Source: Eutreptiella sp. 'Long Island Sound 2002'
Taxonomy: Eukaryota > Euglenozoa > Euglenophyceae > Eutreptiales > Eutreptiaceae
Assembly: GCA_964036045.1 (NCBI GenBank)
Contig: OZ038381.1
Coordinates: 136,678,306 to 136,742,305, forward strand
Direction of reading: 5' to 3'
Length of the DNA stretch: 64,000 nucleotides
The notes under the pieces are model-generated. The model was not told where the DNA came from. It searched no databases and saw only the letters and a program-made list of their open reading frames with translations. Position 1 is the stretch's first letter. Each line of letters starts with the position of its first letter. The translations under genes were made by a program, and so were the position numbers. This document shows positions 33,368 through 43,688 of this stretch, piece after piece.

Positions 33368-34044
33368 ACTGCGTTGTGCGGTTGGCACTGCCTGTGTCCA
33401 TGTCAGCAGCTTTTTCGCCTCGATTTGCACACTGTCGCGTGTCCTGTTCTATGCAGGTGTGAGACTGGTGCCCTTTTTCATGTTTTGGTAATTTTGGGCG
33501 ATGCAGTGCCCAAATTCAGCGACTCGCCATTTTTTTACCCCTGCTGCGCCACTTCTTTTGCAGGCATTGTTGACGTCATTTATTATTGCATTGGCTGCAC
33601 TGGCGGCGCCTCCGTTGTTTGTCGGCACCACTGGTGGTGCATTATTTGTCACGCTTCGCATACAATCACAATGACTGGGTCAGCAGACGCGGTGACAAAA
33701 AGCAAACCAGAGTTTTGCATGTGTTTGCCTGTCGTCCTCCTTGCTTCATTTTTTAGGTTGCATTTTACGGTGTGGTTTGAAATGCAGCAGCGGATGATTT
33801 GGAAGAATTGGATTTTTTTTTGGATGGACACTGCAGTGCCCAAATTTGAAGGCGATACATGACTTTTGACTGGCACATGTTGTACCCCCTACACACAGTC
33901 ATTTTGGACAATTCACAGGTAATTGGGGGTGTTCCCTGCAAAGCACAATTGTGTAATTTCCCAAAGTGGTTTTTCAGCCCCCGTTTTGGGGTGGTACCCA
34001 ATTGGGAACTGTGGCAATTTTGCTCCGTGCGTATAGGGCCGCCT

Positions 34045-34500
34045 AAGCATTACAGAAATGCTTGGTTGGGGAAAATTTGAAATAGTGGGCCTTTGTTAGG
34101 GGGCGGATAGTTGAGCACACTAGGGGGGACCAGATCTCTGAGCCACTGTGAGCAAATCGACCAAAGAAACATTCTGGCCAAAGCTACTGGTCGGGTCATT
34201 ACATATATCTTTGGGTGGGAAAAATCTGAAAAAGTGGGTCCTTTTTTGGGGGCGCATAGTAGAGCAACACTGGAGCGATCACATCTCTGAGCCACTGTGA
34301 GCCAATGGACCAAAAAGACATTGTGGTGAAAGCCACTGGTCGGGGCATTACAGAAATGTTTGGTTGGGAGGAACAAAAAAACGTGGGCCTTTGTCAAGGG
34401 GCGCATAGTCGAGCACACTAGGGGGGGCCAAATCTCTGAGCTACTGTGAGCAATTGGGCCAAAATAACTTTATGGTGACAGCTACTGGTCGGGGATTGAA
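34045..34500 (+). repeat. 149-bp tandem array 2
   Basis: About three units of the same family as at 26966 are present, with GCATTACA motifs at about 34048, 34193 and 34341 and a last partial unit near 34489. The final unit runs straight into the 5' sequence of the T gene. Confidence 0.9.
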
Positions 34501-34548
34501 AAAAATGTCCGCCATCCCTACCGCGTCTCTTAGTATTGCAAAATCACA

Positions 34549-36088
34549 ATGTTCCACCATCAGTTCATCGTGGACAATTTTACCATATGGGTCAATTGGG
34601 ACGTTTCCAAACTTGAGGCGTTTGCCAGCATCTGCCCTGTCCCTACCAACGAGTTCATGGTGTTGGCTTTCATCTTGAACTTCCATGCGGCCACCCCTTT
34701 GGACTGCAAGGCGCTAGACAACCTGCTATGTTCCCCGGCTTGCACAGTCCGGATTGTGCGGCGCCCAATGGGCCCTTTACACCCAACCCCGCCAGTAGGC
34801 AGCAGCTGCCATGCTTTTGCGGCATCCGCATGTTGTGCTACAAACCCTTGATTGCCTCCAACGAGGTGCGGGGTGGTGTATGGTGGCACTGCGGCAGCCG
34901 GAGCTGCTACATCTTCCGGCAGTGGACTACTCTCTGAGCAACAGTAGACATTTGGCACAGCTGTGCCATCTACTTCTCCAGAAGTCCGGCACCCTAGCAG
35001 TACAAGGGCTGAGGGACCCTCCACCCCAGCAAGCGACCCTCACCTTGGGCCTGTATGCTGATGGATACCAGCCCAAGGGGCGTCCCAATGTGAACACTAA
35101 GATTTGTATAATTGATTTTGCGGGAAACTGGTTCCCAAGGTCTAGCAATGTGCCCAGGTACACAAACATGATAACCTGGATGGAACTCCCAAAGTTCATG
35201 ATGGGGAGTGGCTACCCGAATGGGCAGATGCCCTACAAGCCCTGCCTTTGTGTAAATTCAAGCAACGTATGAAGTATGTTGGTGTAGAGGACACTACGGT
35301 AGTGCACCTACACTTTCGTTGCCTGACTGCAGATCGCCACCATCTGTGGTCAGAGTGTCGGCAAAAGGGGTGCGTGGCATGTCCCTGGGTCAATACACAT
35401 GGGGTTGCCACACTACTTTTGCACAAGGGGGGCCATCTAAATGAGGTGCGGGGTTCCCACAAGTTCTAGGGTGACTCTAACCTGGCACAGGTTTATATTA
35501 TGCAACAAATATTACACAACACCAAAGGCGGAGCCTCTAGACTCCTTGGTGTTATTGGGTGGACCGTACCGGGGCCGTACAAGCATGAGTTTTAAAAGGT
35601 TATAGCTCAAGTTGCTAGGAGATACCATCTCGGATCTTTGCCTCCTGATAGCAGGGAGCACCTGCGATGTGTGCCAGGAAGGTTCCAAGCAGGCATCAGC
35701 TTAACTGGCCGAGAGGTCCGCACTGTGATGGGCACACCGGCGGGGGGGCATATCCCTCCCATAGCCCTTCGATTCTTTGGTTTTGGCCTTGTGCCACATA
35801 GTACAGCTGTGCTATGGTTGCACTACATTGGCAACTGCAGCATGGCAAGCTATGGGTTGGGTGTACACATATATTGTGCACATCATTCCGGAATTTGCCG
35901 AGGAAGTTTGCACTGCAACCCTATATATGCATTGGTGCTCCCACACTTGGTTTAACCCGCGGACCCCCATGCTGTATTCCGATGAGGCACGGGAACGGGA
36001 TCTCCGGGTAGCCAAAAGAAATGCCCCCGTGCCTAGTACTAGGCAGGATGCCAGTATCAGTGAAAGTTTGAAGCATCAGCCGTATCAC
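34549..36088 (+). pseudogene. T gene copy 1 (possible transposase), truncated
   Basis: The gene begins with a VDNFTIWVNWDVSKLEAFA segment. It shifts frame to PAVDYSLSNSRHLAQLCHLL and ATLTLGLYADGYQPKGRP, then KYVGVEDTTVVHLHF and CRQKGCVAC. A further segment after stops reads PPDSREHLRCVPGRFQAGIS. A YADGY motif with a following NVNTKICIIDF strand loosely recalls tnp2-type transposases, but no superfamily can be assigned. Similarity to copy 2 ends at GCCGTAT (about 36085). There element X copy B begins, so X appears to have inserted into and cut this T copy. Confidence 0.5.
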
Positions 36089-37120
36089 ATGGACCACCGG
36101 TGCCTAGCATAGAACATTGCAAGAGAGACTAATATTCTTCCATCACCGGGGGTAATTTTATGGGATCCCCGGCGAGGTGCGTGCCATATGCTTCGGTGGG
36201 GTCGCTTCCCCCATTTTAGAATAGCGGGGCACGACCCCTGGAAAACTGCTTGGATGTTTTGGCAGCGAGCTGAAGCCCCAAAACGCAACCAATATTGCTT
36301 GGAACTTTCTAGGGACCTTGTAGCCGACGTTCCATGGAACTCTCGCAAAAAATTTTAATGGCATGTGTGGAATCTAAACCTATTGGATTTTTAGTAGGAT
36401 GCTTGCTGCCTGCTTTGCCTGCAAGGTGGTCCCTGAGAAATATTTGTGAACAGCATTTGTGTCCTGTGTCCACTGTCACATGCACACTCTGCGGATGTCT
36501 GTTTCTTATGCCAAAGAACACTAGGCCGAATCCAGCAAGACGAATGAAGATCCCTACCTCGAGCTACTCCCGCTTGAGAAGCAGGCAATCAGAGGCATTC
36601 CTTCTTTCTTTGCTTTCACTTGCTTTGCGTGCCATGCCGGACACTTACAAATATTGGTGAACAAGATTTGTGTCTTTTGTAAATGGTACACTCTATAGAT
36701 GTTCGTTTTATATGCAAGAGAACACCAAGCCAAATCCGGCAAGACGAGTGAAGATTCTGCCTCAAGACACTCCCCGCCTCGAGAAGGAGGCATTGAGGGG
36801 CATTCTTTCTTTCTATTCTTTCACATGCTTTGCGTGCCATTTCCGACACTTACAAATATTGGTGAACGAGATTTCTGTCCATTGTGTCCGTTGTGCCTCT
36901 CTGCACCTTGTGCTTTTGTGTGATGTTGCACTTTCTGCTACGGCATTCGCAATAGACATGTCCAACGCCAGCCCGGCCAGTGCATCCTCTTCGGGCCCCC
37001 GGGACGGAGGAAAATAGGAGTTTGAGGCATAGATGATTGATGCTGACGTCGTCAATGTGGAATTACTTTAACCTTCTGACATACAGTCCCGTTTTCAACA
37101 TGTCTTGGCGGCACTATGTC
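36086..37120 (+). mobile_element. element X, copy B, left part
   Basis: This matches 23105-24113 of copy A: the GGTGCCTAGCATAGAACATT start, two tandem units of about 206 bp (36461-36872), the gene start ATG at 36958 (MSNASPASASSSGPRDGG), and a sequence ending CACTATGTC. The reading frame carries TAG and TAA stops soon after the start. The copy is interrupted at 37121 by another element and resumes at 39606. Confidence 0.7.
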
Positions 37121-37435
37121 TGCCCCAGAGACCCACATTAAATCCAATATGTTAAATTTTCCATTTTAATTTGTGAAAGGTTCTAAATGTTAAACCGATA
37201 AATTTTAACGTGTTCAACGAGAATGCCTAGTATTTTCTAGATTTTAACTATTTGTGCTGTTAATTGCATGCGTATGCTAGGGTCTTGACGTGGTTTAAAG
37301 TGGTAGAATGTTGCCCAATGGGTTTGTCGTGATGTTGGATTGCCTAAGGGTTGGGCGTCCAACGCTTAGTCCTCTTCTTTGTGCCCACCGCCAATCCCAG
37401 TCCATACCCCCTTTTCTTTTGTGTAGCAACCTGTT

Positions 37436-37816
37436 ATGCCTTTCCCTCGGGATACTATTCTCGAGCTTAGCATGACCATGGTGCGTTTGATTGGAGCCCA
37501 GAGTTTGCGGGACCTTTTGGTCTCCCACCTCCTTGGTGAGTAGGTGGCTTCATCTCCCTTGGCCCGGGCTCAATGGTCCCAAGCCACGGACGTTGGCTAC
37601 CCCTCCCTTATTCGTAGTAAGCAAGTGGAGGCGGTGAGACAATACACCTCCTTCCTTTTTCCTGCGCCGGATTTTATTGGGCTCCTCATGGACCTCAATG
37701 TGACAAAGACGGGGTTCGGCCACCTCTCCGAATTCATGACTCGCGAGGAATTGACTATACGGCCGCTACGGGCCTCACTTTCCCGCGTCCCATCCCAACG
37801 CAGCAACCAGTCTTAG
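37436..37816 (+). pseudogene. ORF a of the 2481-bp element
   Basis: From ATG 37436 the frame gives LELSMTMVRLIGAQSLRDLL. It meets a TAG inside a GTGAGT context, which could be a splice donor, and continues with QYTSFLFPAPDFIGLLMDLN and FGHLSEFMTREELTIRPL to a stop at 37816. No family is recognised. It may be one exon of the element's own transposase. Confidence 0.35.
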
Positions 37817-38489
37817 ACATGTGCAAGGATATGGCTAAGCCGCTAGAGTGCGCCCCCCCGTGAACGTGGACGACCCACCTGCTAGTGGCCGCAGTTGGCC
37901 CGTCCACTCATGGGCCCGCTACATTCAATCGCGTCCACCACTAGTGGACCATTGATTGGGACCAGCCCCTCACGCTTATTGTGCGCTGGGATGCTTACCG
38001 GTGTGCCAGTGGGAGTTGGACCCAATTATCTATTGGGCTCCGCAACCAGGGCAATGGGGCCGCACACCCCCCTACTTGTGGGTCATCGGGATGGCCGTGT
38101 GCGGCGACAAAGACATGGCCGCTTTGGCCACTATTTGGGCCGACAACCCTCAGGTACTTGGCGCTTTTGTGTCGCATTGAATTAGGGCTCGCTTCGTTTC
38201 AAAGTTACTCGTTTAAAAGCGAAAAATTGCTTAAAATTTAAGCCGAACGAAATTTGAAGCAAAACTTTAAACGAAAATGTGATGCCCGGATATCAATGCA
38301 GACACTCTTTTGTAGGTGTTGCAGCCGATTCACGACTGCAAAAGTTTCTGTTTTGGCATCCAGTTGGATGCCTGTTGCGATGGTCCTTGGGGGTGACCAG
38401 CCGTTTATTCGCCGCCTCATTGGGGTCTCCACATCACCCCAAGTGGGGTCCATTTACAATATGGGGCCGTAGGACAAGGCGGCGGCGGC

Positions 38490-39206
38490 GTGGTTGCGGG
38501 TGGACGTGCGCCCGACTTTGGACAACGAGGCAGCGGATGTCACCAATATCAAGTGACGGGTTGGAGCTTGGATAATGGGGGGTGCATATCTGAACCTCAC
38601 ATCGTGGTCGACCAGTGTTGGGTTTTCCTATGCATCCTCCACTGTTGCATGGCCATTCGGCGGCCGCACGTCGCTTTTGTTGAGGCGCGCTTGGGGTCAT
38701 TCCCCAAGCAGAATGCGGAGGCCGTGCAGCAGTTGCTGTACCGGGCACGCACGGGGGTGAAGCTGGGTGCCACCGCCGCACCGGATGGGGAGGAGGCCAG
38801 GACTCCCTTCTTTGCATGGGAGGAGATGGGCCCACTATTGGCCTACGCACCGGAGGACCCCGAATGGCAAGCCGTTGTTGCCATGAGGGATCTCCTTCGC
38901 GACTTATACAACTACACGGCCTTTCTCAATGACCTTGGGGCATTTGCTGTTGCGCGGCAATACCGCGCACATTGCTGCAAAGCCCCCTGCCAGTCCAACT
39001 ACCTCCTGTACCTGGAGGAGGATGTGACCGCGGCGGTGGCTAATGCGGCACGTTTGGGGGTCGGGTTGGGGGCGGTGTGTGCGGATGTGAAGCCCAAGCA
39101 AAGTGATCCCAAGCGAAACCCAAGCTACCCCGGCACTATGGGACCCGGAAACGGGCACCCGGGGAGTTTAACACGGCAACAATGGCCGGAATGGCCAAGC
39201 ACATGA
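38490..39206 (+). CDS. ORF b of the 2481-bp element, unknown
   Basis: The frame is open for 238 codons with no ATG chosen confidently. The middle reads RLGSFPKQNAEAVQQLLYRA, then EEMGPLLAYAPEDPEWQAVV and AMRDLLRDLYNYTAFLNDLG, which look like real alpha-helical protein. A cysteine pair (HCCKAPC) follows. The last 50 residues are low complexity. It is the best candidate for the element's transposase, but no catalytic motif was identified. Confidence 0.4.
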   Translation: MVAGGRAPDFGQRGSGCHQYQVTGWSLDNGGCISEPHIVVDQCWVFLCILHCCMAIRRPHVAFVEARLGSFPKQNAEAVQQLLYRARTGVKLGATAAPDGEEARTPFFAWEEMGPLLAYAPEDPEWQAVVAMRDLLRDLYNYTAFLNDLGAFAVARQYRAHCCKAPCQSNYLLYLEEDVTAAVANAARLGVGLGAVCADVKPKQSDPKRNPSYPGTMGPGNGHPGSLTRQQWPEWPST

Positions 39207-39448
39207 GCCGCGAAGGCTAAAGGGTATGTTCTATGTGTTTTTGTGCTTGTGTAGGGAGGTTTGATTTTTGACAATTTTGTTTAAATTTTCTTGGTTTGAA
39301 TTTTAATCCCGGCGACACATAATAGTTAAAATGTACAAATTTTAAACCAAAAATTAATCCCAAATCTTTAAGCCAAGAGGCATTTCGATATATTTACACA
39401 TCAAGACGGGTGAACCCCCCCCCCCCCAAACCAAGGCGTAAAATGGTT

Positions 39449-39474
39449 CACACACACACACACACACACACACA
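39449..39474. repeat. (CA)n microsatellite
   Basis: Thirteen CA units lie inside the 2481-bp insertion, close to its AT-rich right end. Confidence 0.97.
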
Positions 39475-39638
39475 AGGGACCCCCTAGGGGTGACTGTTTT
39501 CCCTAGCGACGCCCCCAACCCCCCGCAAAAAGTGCATGTTTAATCAATTAATTAATTTTTGGCCAAAAATTAAAAATATTGGTTTTAATTTAGGTTTCTA
39601 GGGTGAGGCATAAGCCGTCGGAGACCATCGAGCCCTAA

Positions 39639-42600
39639 ATGCTAAATGTTTTACTAGATACGGTCACACCTAAGCAGTACGCCATTTCACCCAAAGATAC
39701 GTTGTTGGCAATGCTCATGCATAAAAAATTTGAAATACCTGTGTTAACCAGGGGTGAAGTCGTCGGCAAGACCACTCCCTCCAAGGACGAAACAAGTTAC
39801 CACATACAACATAGGAATCTTTGTATAGTTCACCCTCACCCCAAATATAACACACATCGCACGTTTGCCGAAGAGATAGATGAGCGTCTCCATGACCAGT
39901 ATAAATTCCTCAAGTCTGCACTTTCAACCCACCCTGAGCCAATAATTCGCGAGCTGAAGTGGACACAGAGTGATGTGCTGTCCTAGTTTAAAGGTGCCAA
40001 GGTCACACAGCGCAGTAAAAAATTATCACTTGTAATTTTTAGTCCCCCCCCCCCTCTCTTTAATACTGGAGGGGTAGCAAGCGGTGTCACCCTCAAGGTC
40101 CCGCCTCGTCAGAGGGGACCAGGGCGCAGCAGGCTCACTGGGAGCTCCGCTCCCTAGAGTGCTCCTGGGGCAGGGAAGTGCTCAGCACGCCCCGGGACCT
40201 TCCTTCTACTGGGACCCCCCCAGCCGGTCTGGCACTCTGTGCAACACTACCGGTAACCCTCTGGGTCCGTCAAGGAGCACTGAGACCACACGCCCCGTGC
40301 ACCCCTTTGGGGTTCAGTCGTGGGCTGGAGGAAGCGGCCGGTCACCCGACCCACAAACTCCCTCAGCAGCCTCGTGGTAGGGCACCCATGCCCCGCTGTT
40401 GGGGCCCGGAGCACCGGGCACACACAACCCCCCACACACACCAACCAGGGCCCGCTGAAGCACGACAAAGCTGTGCCCCTGCCTTGAACCCCCGCGCCCC
40501 AGGACCCCCCCACGGCACGCGCGCCTACACATAGAGGCACGGCGGTATCTCCCTCTCGTCAGCGCCTAGACGAGGTACAGGGATCGTCAACAGTCTTGGT
40601 GGCTGTGAGACTAGACAACCATGGGGGGTACCCAATCGAGCCGGCGAGGTACGGGCACACTCGCCGTGGGTCACCACTTTTGGCGCAACCCGAGACCCAA
40701 ACCAAACCAAACCCTCTCTTTTGTACACATTACCTTTGACATGTTAAGGTTCATCATCAATGACACCCACTGCGAAGCGCCGCAGGCGACCATCCATAGT
40801 GCGTTCAAAGCCACTATCAATGGCATCCATGTCACTGAGGTGACAGGGGAGTCTCAGGGGTTGCGAGTATGGGACCAGACCCCCTCGGGGTTGAGGAAAA
40901 AGTGCTGATCCCCCGGCCCCGAGGGCAAGGTATTCAGGAGAGACGTGCGAGCAACATATCACCCCCATGGCCCCTTGTGGGGTATAGAGTTTTCTTTGGC
41001 CCCCGCCCCAAAGCCAAACCAGTCCGCACCAAAACGGGCAAATCTGTCGGTTATGAACTCCTGGTTGCAAGCCAAGGATGAAAAGTCCGCACCCCCAGCC
41101 ACAAGGTAGGTGCGTGTCGTTGTTTCAATCCCTGTAACACCCCCCCAAAGGATGCACTCTTTTGGCAAGGCAATTTTTCTAAATGTCTGCTATCTCTGCG
41201 GCCATCGCTGCGCGCTCCACCTTTGCCGCTGGTGCCGGGCCATAAATTTCTTCCGGTCGCCTTCTGGCCGCTTCACAATTGCCCTCGGCATCTTCGTCCC
41301 CATGGCCGTTGGGGGCAGCCCCCCTACGGGCACCCCCCGCCCCGGAACTGACAGCGGTGGCAGCAGAAGAAGCAGCAGCGGCGGCAGCGGAAGAAGCAGC
41401 AGCATGAGAAGCCGCAGCACCACAGGAGGCCGCAGTAGAAGAAGCAGTAGCATCCGCAGCATTGGTGGCGGTAGTGGGGGGCCTGGCCGTGGCAGCAGAG
41501 CAAGTGGAGTACTACCTGCACCTCTGCACCACGAAGAGCATGGACTGGGTGGCATTCCAGGCAAGGTTCAACCCCCTTGGGGTGGCCTTGCAGACCAAGG
41601 CTACCATCACCAGTAAGGGAACCCTGGGGAGGGTTGAAAAATTTGGGGTCCCGCCCCCCGCCTTCCCCGTGGCCCAGCTGCAGCTGTCCGTTGGGGAAAA
41701 TGGCGTCGGGGTTTGTTCTTTTTTGGGGGTGACCGCCGAGGTGCAGGGTTGGGTGGTATAGGAGTTTAGGCAGCCAGTTGAGCAGGTTCGAGTGCTAAAG
41801 GGGAAATTTGAGGAGGAGGTTAAGAAGTTTAATGCTCCACAGCAGCAGGTGCGGGAGATCTGCCGGGGCAACAGGCAGGGGGAGGGCTGGCCTCAAGGAG
41901 AAGGAGCGCAAGCTCAGCGACACTGCCACTGCCCACAGCAAAAAAGCACAGGGGCTGCTAGTGTAGATGCGTGCCCGATGGGGGGAAGCCAAAATGCGCC
42001 ATCTCCTCAAGTCCCCCCAGCCACAAATGCCTGCTTCCAACCTCCCTCCATTTGGCAAATGGGAGCTGAAGGGGGGGGCGGAGATGCTGCACGGCATCGT
42101 TGTAGCTGTGCATGCAGGGGGGGTTGAAGTTTATGACTTGGCAGGTAATAATGCCTGCAAGTCACTTTGCGCTAAAGTTTGCGCAAGGGGTGTTGCAATT
42201 GCCCTACGCACCTGCCCCCCGCACTGCAATCAAAAAAATTGGTTATATATTGCCGTGGGGTTGGTGCCATGGCTTTGCAACACCCCAGAACAGAGTGGGG
42301 CAAAATGCCCCCCCCCCCCCCTTAAGAAATTTGCCACGCCAGGGAGGGAGTGTTTCGGCCATAATTGATGCCGCAACATCCTGGGTCCATGTACCTGGGA
42401 ACCTAGTTCTTGGGCGCACTGGGTGGGCCATCACTGTGTTGAAGGAGTTCGCGAAGGTTGTAGAGGAGATGCCATCTGGGCGGGGCAAAGGGCCCGTGCC
42501 TTTTGCCCCCTGCATGGAACATGGTTCCCCTGGTGGTGCTCCACCAGATAGCGACTGCCACCCCCCCCCCCCCAGGACTCACGCGTGACGGGGAAGAAGA

Positions 42601-42928
42601 CTAGGGCCTCTGCAACGGGGCGCAGGGAAAAGAAGAAGGGGGCTAATGCCCCCAGCCCCTACACCTCCCCGAGTGAGACACAGCCGGGGGCGGCAAGGGG
42701 GGGATGGGGGGGAGGCCAGAGGGGGCCCTCACTCTTAGGATTGCGACGTCAGTCCGCACACTGCTGGACTACATCAGGGGCACGGGGCACCGCCCCAAGT
42801 CCTCCATGGAGCCCTTCCCCTTGGTGGATGGGAGCCCAGCTAGTCAAGGTGAGCTCATCCTTCTGATTGTGCCTCCAGGGACTGAGGCCACAAGGTGCCA
42901 TAAGCCAGAGTCAGAGGACTCAGATTAA
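39639..42928 (+). pseudogene. element X gene, copy B, unknown protein
   Basis: This part is better preserved than copy A: the segment 39639-39986 is open (VTPKQYAISPKDTLLAMLMH, then FAEEIDERLHDQYKFLK). Copy B has CAG (39675-39677 and 41681-41683) where copy A has TAG. It carries its own stops instead, including TAA 41243-41245 and TAG 41759-41761, and shares TGA 41405-41407 with copy A. The C-terminus reads RIATSVRTLLDYIRGTGHRP to a stop at 42928. The protein family is not recognised. Comparing both copies would recover most of the ancestral frame. Confidence 0.5.
40062..40711. mobile_element. 650-bp insertion with 10-bp target duplication
   Basis: CCCTCTCTTT is present at 40052-40061 and again at 40712-40721, and element X copy A has it once with no insert. 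The inserted sequence ends in GAGACCCAAACCAAACCAAA, a short (CCAAA)-like tail. A tail plus a 10-bp duplication of non-fixed type suggests a SINE or a 5'-truncated LINE mobilised by target-primed reverse transcription. No convincing pol III promoter boxes were found and it has no gene. Confidence 0.7.
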
Positions 42929-43084
42929 TATGTACTTTTATTCTTTCATCCTCATATATGTTCTGAGTTGAGAGCTAGGGTAATATATTTTATGAGTTTA
43001 TCGTGCTCAATGGTCGTATCCCATGTCCAAGGAATCTCTTCGAGATGTCATCTTCCACCTGTCTTGCTGTTTGTGTGTCCGTGT

Positions 43085-43640
43085 GCGTGTGTGAAGGGGG
43101 GCGGATAGTCGAGCACACTTGGAGGGCCTATCTCTCTCAGACATTGTGAGCAAATCGACCAAAATAACATTCTAGTGAAAGCTACTGGTCGGGGAACTAC
43201 AAGAATGCTTGGTTGAGAAAAATCTGAGACAGTGGGCTCCTTTTTGGCCGCGGATAGTTGAGCACACTTGGAGGGCCTAGATCTCTGAGCCAGTGTGAGC
43301 AAATGCACCCCAAAAAAAAAATTCCGGTGAAAGCTACTACTCGGGTCATTACAAAAATGCTTGGTTGAGAAAAATGTGAAGCGGTGGGCTTTTTTTGGGG
43401 GGCGGACCGCCGAGCACACTTGGAGGGCCTAGATCTCTGAGCCACTGTGAGCAAATCCACCAAAAGAACATTCTGGTGAAAGCTACTGGTGGGGCATTAC
43501 AAAATGCTTGGTTCAGAAAAATGTGAAATAGTGGGCCGTTTTTGGGGGGCGGATAGTCGAGCACAATATGGAGGGCCTACATCCCTAAGCTACTGTGACC
43601 CATTGGATCAAAATAAGGTTCTAGTGATAGGAACTGGTCA
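43085..43640 (+). repeat. 149-bp tandem array 3
   Basis: Nearly four units carry (A/T)CTACAAGAATG, ATTACAAAAATG and ATTACAAAATG motifs at about 43193, 43343 and 43492. They also have the GATCTCTGAGCCA(G/C)TGTGAGC motif seen in the other arrays. The array links element X copy B to the T gene copy 2. Confidence 0.9.
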
Positions 43641-43688
43641 AGGCATTCCAAAAACCTCTGTAATCCTTGCTCTGTATTGCACAATATT

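Larger units (their letters stand above)
27739..33841. repeat. nine dispersed copies of a perfect or near-perfect 16-bp palindrome
   Basis: GGGCACTGCAGTGCCC or a close variant occurs at 27748, 27989, 29340, 31074, 31689, 31729 (core only), 32449, 33496 and 33826. It is often flanked by T-rich sequence on the left and AAATTT on the right. At 27739-27771 the palindrome extends to about 33 bases. The copies lie only in this gene cluster; I did not find them elsewhere in the window. At least one (32449) is inside a frame-preserving intron, and several others lie 24-62 bases upstream of a plausible AG acceptor. Confidence 0.85.
37123..39603 (+). mobile_element. 2481-bp insertion with imperfect terminal inverted repeats
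   Basis: The segment is absent from element X copy A, which reads straight across. Its ends form an imperfect inverted repeat of about 40 bases. The left end is CCCCAGAGACCCACATTAAA; the right end, reverse-complemented, is CCCTAGAAACCTAAATTAAA. TG flanks both ends (37121-37122, 39604-39605), and removing the insert with one TG restores the length of copy A. A 2-bp target duplication is therefore likely. The superfamily is unknown. Two protein-like frames lie inside. Confidence 0.7.
39606..43085 (+). mobile_element. element X, copy B, right part
   Basis: Similarity to copy A resumes at AGGCATAAGCCGTCGGAGAC and continues to about 43085. It includes a clean 115-codon frame, the IINDTHCEAPQATIHSAFKA exon, the YRVFFGPRPKAKPVRTKTGK exon, the Ala-rich plus DWVAFQARFNPLGVALQTKA region and the LDYIRGTGHRPKSSMEP end. 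It is broken once by the 650-bp insertion at 40062. Confidence 0.7.

Noticed and set aside
37105-37130. CACTA-type terminus at CACTATGTC
   Set aside because: The same CACTA is present in element X copy A, which has no insertion, so it belongs to the host sequence.
40084-40540. Protein-coding frames inside the 650-bp insertion
   Set aside because: Overlapping frames on both strands with Pro/Gly/Arg-rich content. The insertion looks SINE-like and non-coding.
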